This document shows, piece after piece, positions 62,356-64,000 of a stretch of DNA of 64,000 bases. The DNA comes from Undaria pinnatifida (Eukaryota > Sar > Phaeophyceae > Laminariales > Alariaceae): the NCBI GenBank assembly GCA_012845835.1, contig JABAKD010000014.1, positions 3,087,710-3,151,709 on the forward strand. Reading direction: 5' to 3'. The notes beneath the pieces are model-generated. The model searched no databases. It had not been told where the DNA came from and saw nothing but the letters and a program-made list of their open reading frames with translations. The stretch's first letter is position 1. Each line of letters opens with the position of its first letter. The position numbers and the translations under genes were made by a program.

Positions 62356-63004
62356 CTGGGGATACGTAACTCCCTCGGTGTGCGACTTTTATGGGTCGTC
62401 AATCCGACGTATTTGATTGGTTTTGGCGTTCCGCGTTTTTTCGTCGGTTGTCGTTGTCGTTGTCACCGAAAAACATTGGAAGCGTCGTGATTTGTTTCGT
62501 TCCCATTTTTTTTTTCGTTTTCACGCGTTAACGAGGCGGTGGCGGAAGGGGGAGGGGGAAGGAGGACGACGACGGGGGGGGGGGGGGGGAAGGAGCGGGG
62601 TGTAAGAGGAGGCTAAAATAGGTCTGCATACGATAGGAAAACCATGCCAACAGATGTACCAGGTAGCTTCTTGGCCATCATTTCCCCTTTTTTTGTTGTT
62701 GTTGTTGGTTGTCGTCATTGGCCTCGACCAGATCAGCGGCCGGGTCATTTGATAAGCGGTGCTATAAGCCTTAGTTCTGGTGGGTAATCACTTGACCTAT
62801 TTAAGAACCTTTTTACTACAATAAAGGACGCTCAATAAGAAATACCTGGTACGGTAACAATAAACGCAGGCTGAGATTTACAGGAAAACAAGAAATCCGG
62901 AAGCCGTTACACTGGAGTTAGTGTAGAACGCACCCGCTCCCAAAATAAGAAACCCAGTCTGGGATATGGTTTCCTGCTTCTCATTGGGTGTCCGGCACTG
63001 TAGC

Positions 63005-63268
63005 AGCCCAGAAGACTACTGTACGGCATTCCCCCCAACTTTTCTTTAACGAAATCGCCGGTTTTGAAACCATCTCCCGGCCGTATCTCTTGAAATACCG
63101 TGTGCCTTGCCGTCCCGACGTCATCGTTCGATAGACCTTTGCAAAAAAAACATGAAAACGTTGGAGGATGCTTTTTTTTATAGCATCCTTCCTCGTGTCT
63201 AGCAGCCACGACACGTTCGTTAAACAAAATTGCTGTTTTTTTTGGGGGGGGCTATCGTAGAATCAGTC
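63005..63268. repeat. Dispersed 245-base repeat, copy 3
   Basis: It runs from gcattccccccaacttttct to ggggctatcgtagaatcag. Right of it, 63290-63840 holds the AAGGCGGT repeats. Confidence 0.7.
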
Positions 63269-63289
63269 CCCAGAGGACTACGGCTTACC

Positions 63290-63840
63290 GCCAAGAGTAC
63301 AGTAGGGGTCCCCCGATAAGGCGGTCTGAGTACTGCGGTATCCCTATACAAGGCGGTCAAAATCGCTTGCCGCGACCGAGGGATGGCACTTATAACCCGG
63401 AACGAATAAGGCGGGTTCCGCCTATAAGGCGGTCATATTGCTCTCTATAGCACCCCCCCCCCCTCCTTCCTGGGGGCCCCTTCGACGAAATCCAACGCCG
63501 ATTTTCTGGGCGCGACCGGTAGAGTGCAATCGCCGAGCGACGCGAAAGATGTCGACGTGGTCTTCCGCTTGCCGCCATTTTTTTCCTGTTTTGTGTTCCC
63601 CTCGTTATTGACAGGAGGAAATCGGCTCCGAACTATTTTCCAGGGCATGCCTTGCACACTTTTACACAGTAATGGTCCCCCAATAAGGCGACATCCCTAT
63701 ATAAGGCGGTATCCCGATACAAGGCGGTCAAAATCGCTTGGCGCGACTGGGGAATTGCGATCATAATCTGGAACGAATAAAGCGGCTTCCCTCTATAAGG
63801 CGGTCATGTTGCTCTCGCACACCACAGCCTGACCGGGGGA
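63290..63840. repeat. AAGGCGGT repeats, two long units
   Basis: Two units (about 63300-63460 and 63670-63840) contain ccccgataaggcggt, ggcggtcaaaatcgcttg, aacccggaacgaataaggcg and tataaggcggtcatattgct. A third copy is at 10170-10330 and a diverged one at about 780-960. The pattern tracks no coding frame. Confidence 0.6.
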
Positions 63841-64000
63841 TCCCTACTGTATGCGGTAATGCCTTAACAGAGGACATGGGCTGCAGGCTGAGATGGCGGA
63901 AGAGCTTCAATTGGGTCTAGGCGTGGTCCCAGGATTCGTCTCAAGTTTTTTTTTGCCATGCACGGTGACGTCTGAACAAAAAGGACATGGGCTGAAGGCT

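Larger units (their letters stand above)
62356..64000. other. Intron or flank of the carrier-like gene
   Basis: If the minus-strand carrier exon is real, this is its upstream intron. It contains a poly-G tract (62575-62590), the 245-base repeat and the AAGGCGGT repeats. No further carrier exon was recognised. Confidence 0.45.

Overview
The window is nuclear DNA of a eukaryote. Its protein-coding information lies in short exons (45 to 683 bases) separated by introns of roughly 0.2 to 4.2 kb that are full of microsatellites, minisatellites and mobile-element relics. A plastid-type pyruvate dehydrogenase E1 points to a photosynthetic lineage. Intron density and repeat load would fit a secondary-plastid alga such as a brown alga or a relative, but that placement is inference. 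I see no prokaryotic operons, CRISPR arrays or rRNA.

Four protein-coding loci can be supported. (1) Bases 588-23186, plus strand: about 17 exons encode a pyruvate dehydrogenase E1 alpha half followed in frame by an E1 beta half. This is either a fused gene or two abutting genes. (2) Bases 30120-36696, minus strand: a small J-domain (DnaJ-like) protein in four exons. (3) About 38704-53797, plus strand, with likely N-terminal exons at 35126-35580: an ASCC2 homologue, the CUE-domain subunit of the ribosome quality-control trigger / ASCC complex, with an unusual RGG-rich tail. Its probable first exons lie inside an intron of the J-domain gene, so the two genes interleave on opposite strands. (4) Bases 62215-62355, minus strand: the last exon of a mitochondrial-carrier-like gene that continues past the right edge.

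The rest is repeats. Five copies of a short hAT-like element have 8-bp target duplications and GACCCG-rich interiors; one copy has grown into a roughly 190-base ACCCG array. Two retroposon families share a 3' end that runs into poly-C, which explains most poly-G/poly-C tracts. Other families include a GATCT-rich terminal-inverted-repeat element, palindromic short elements, tRNA-like head-to-head hairpins, an inverted minisatellite, and a degenerate LINE reverse-transcriptase tail at about 51 kb.

The most unusual signal is at exon edges. Nearly every second exon in genes 1 and 3, and the last exon of gene 2, has one or more decayed copies of its own end, usually with the splice site, in the adjoining intron or just past the stop codon. 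Copies of exon starts lie upstream and copies of exon ends lie downstream. Some keep frame and splice signals and could act as mini-exons.
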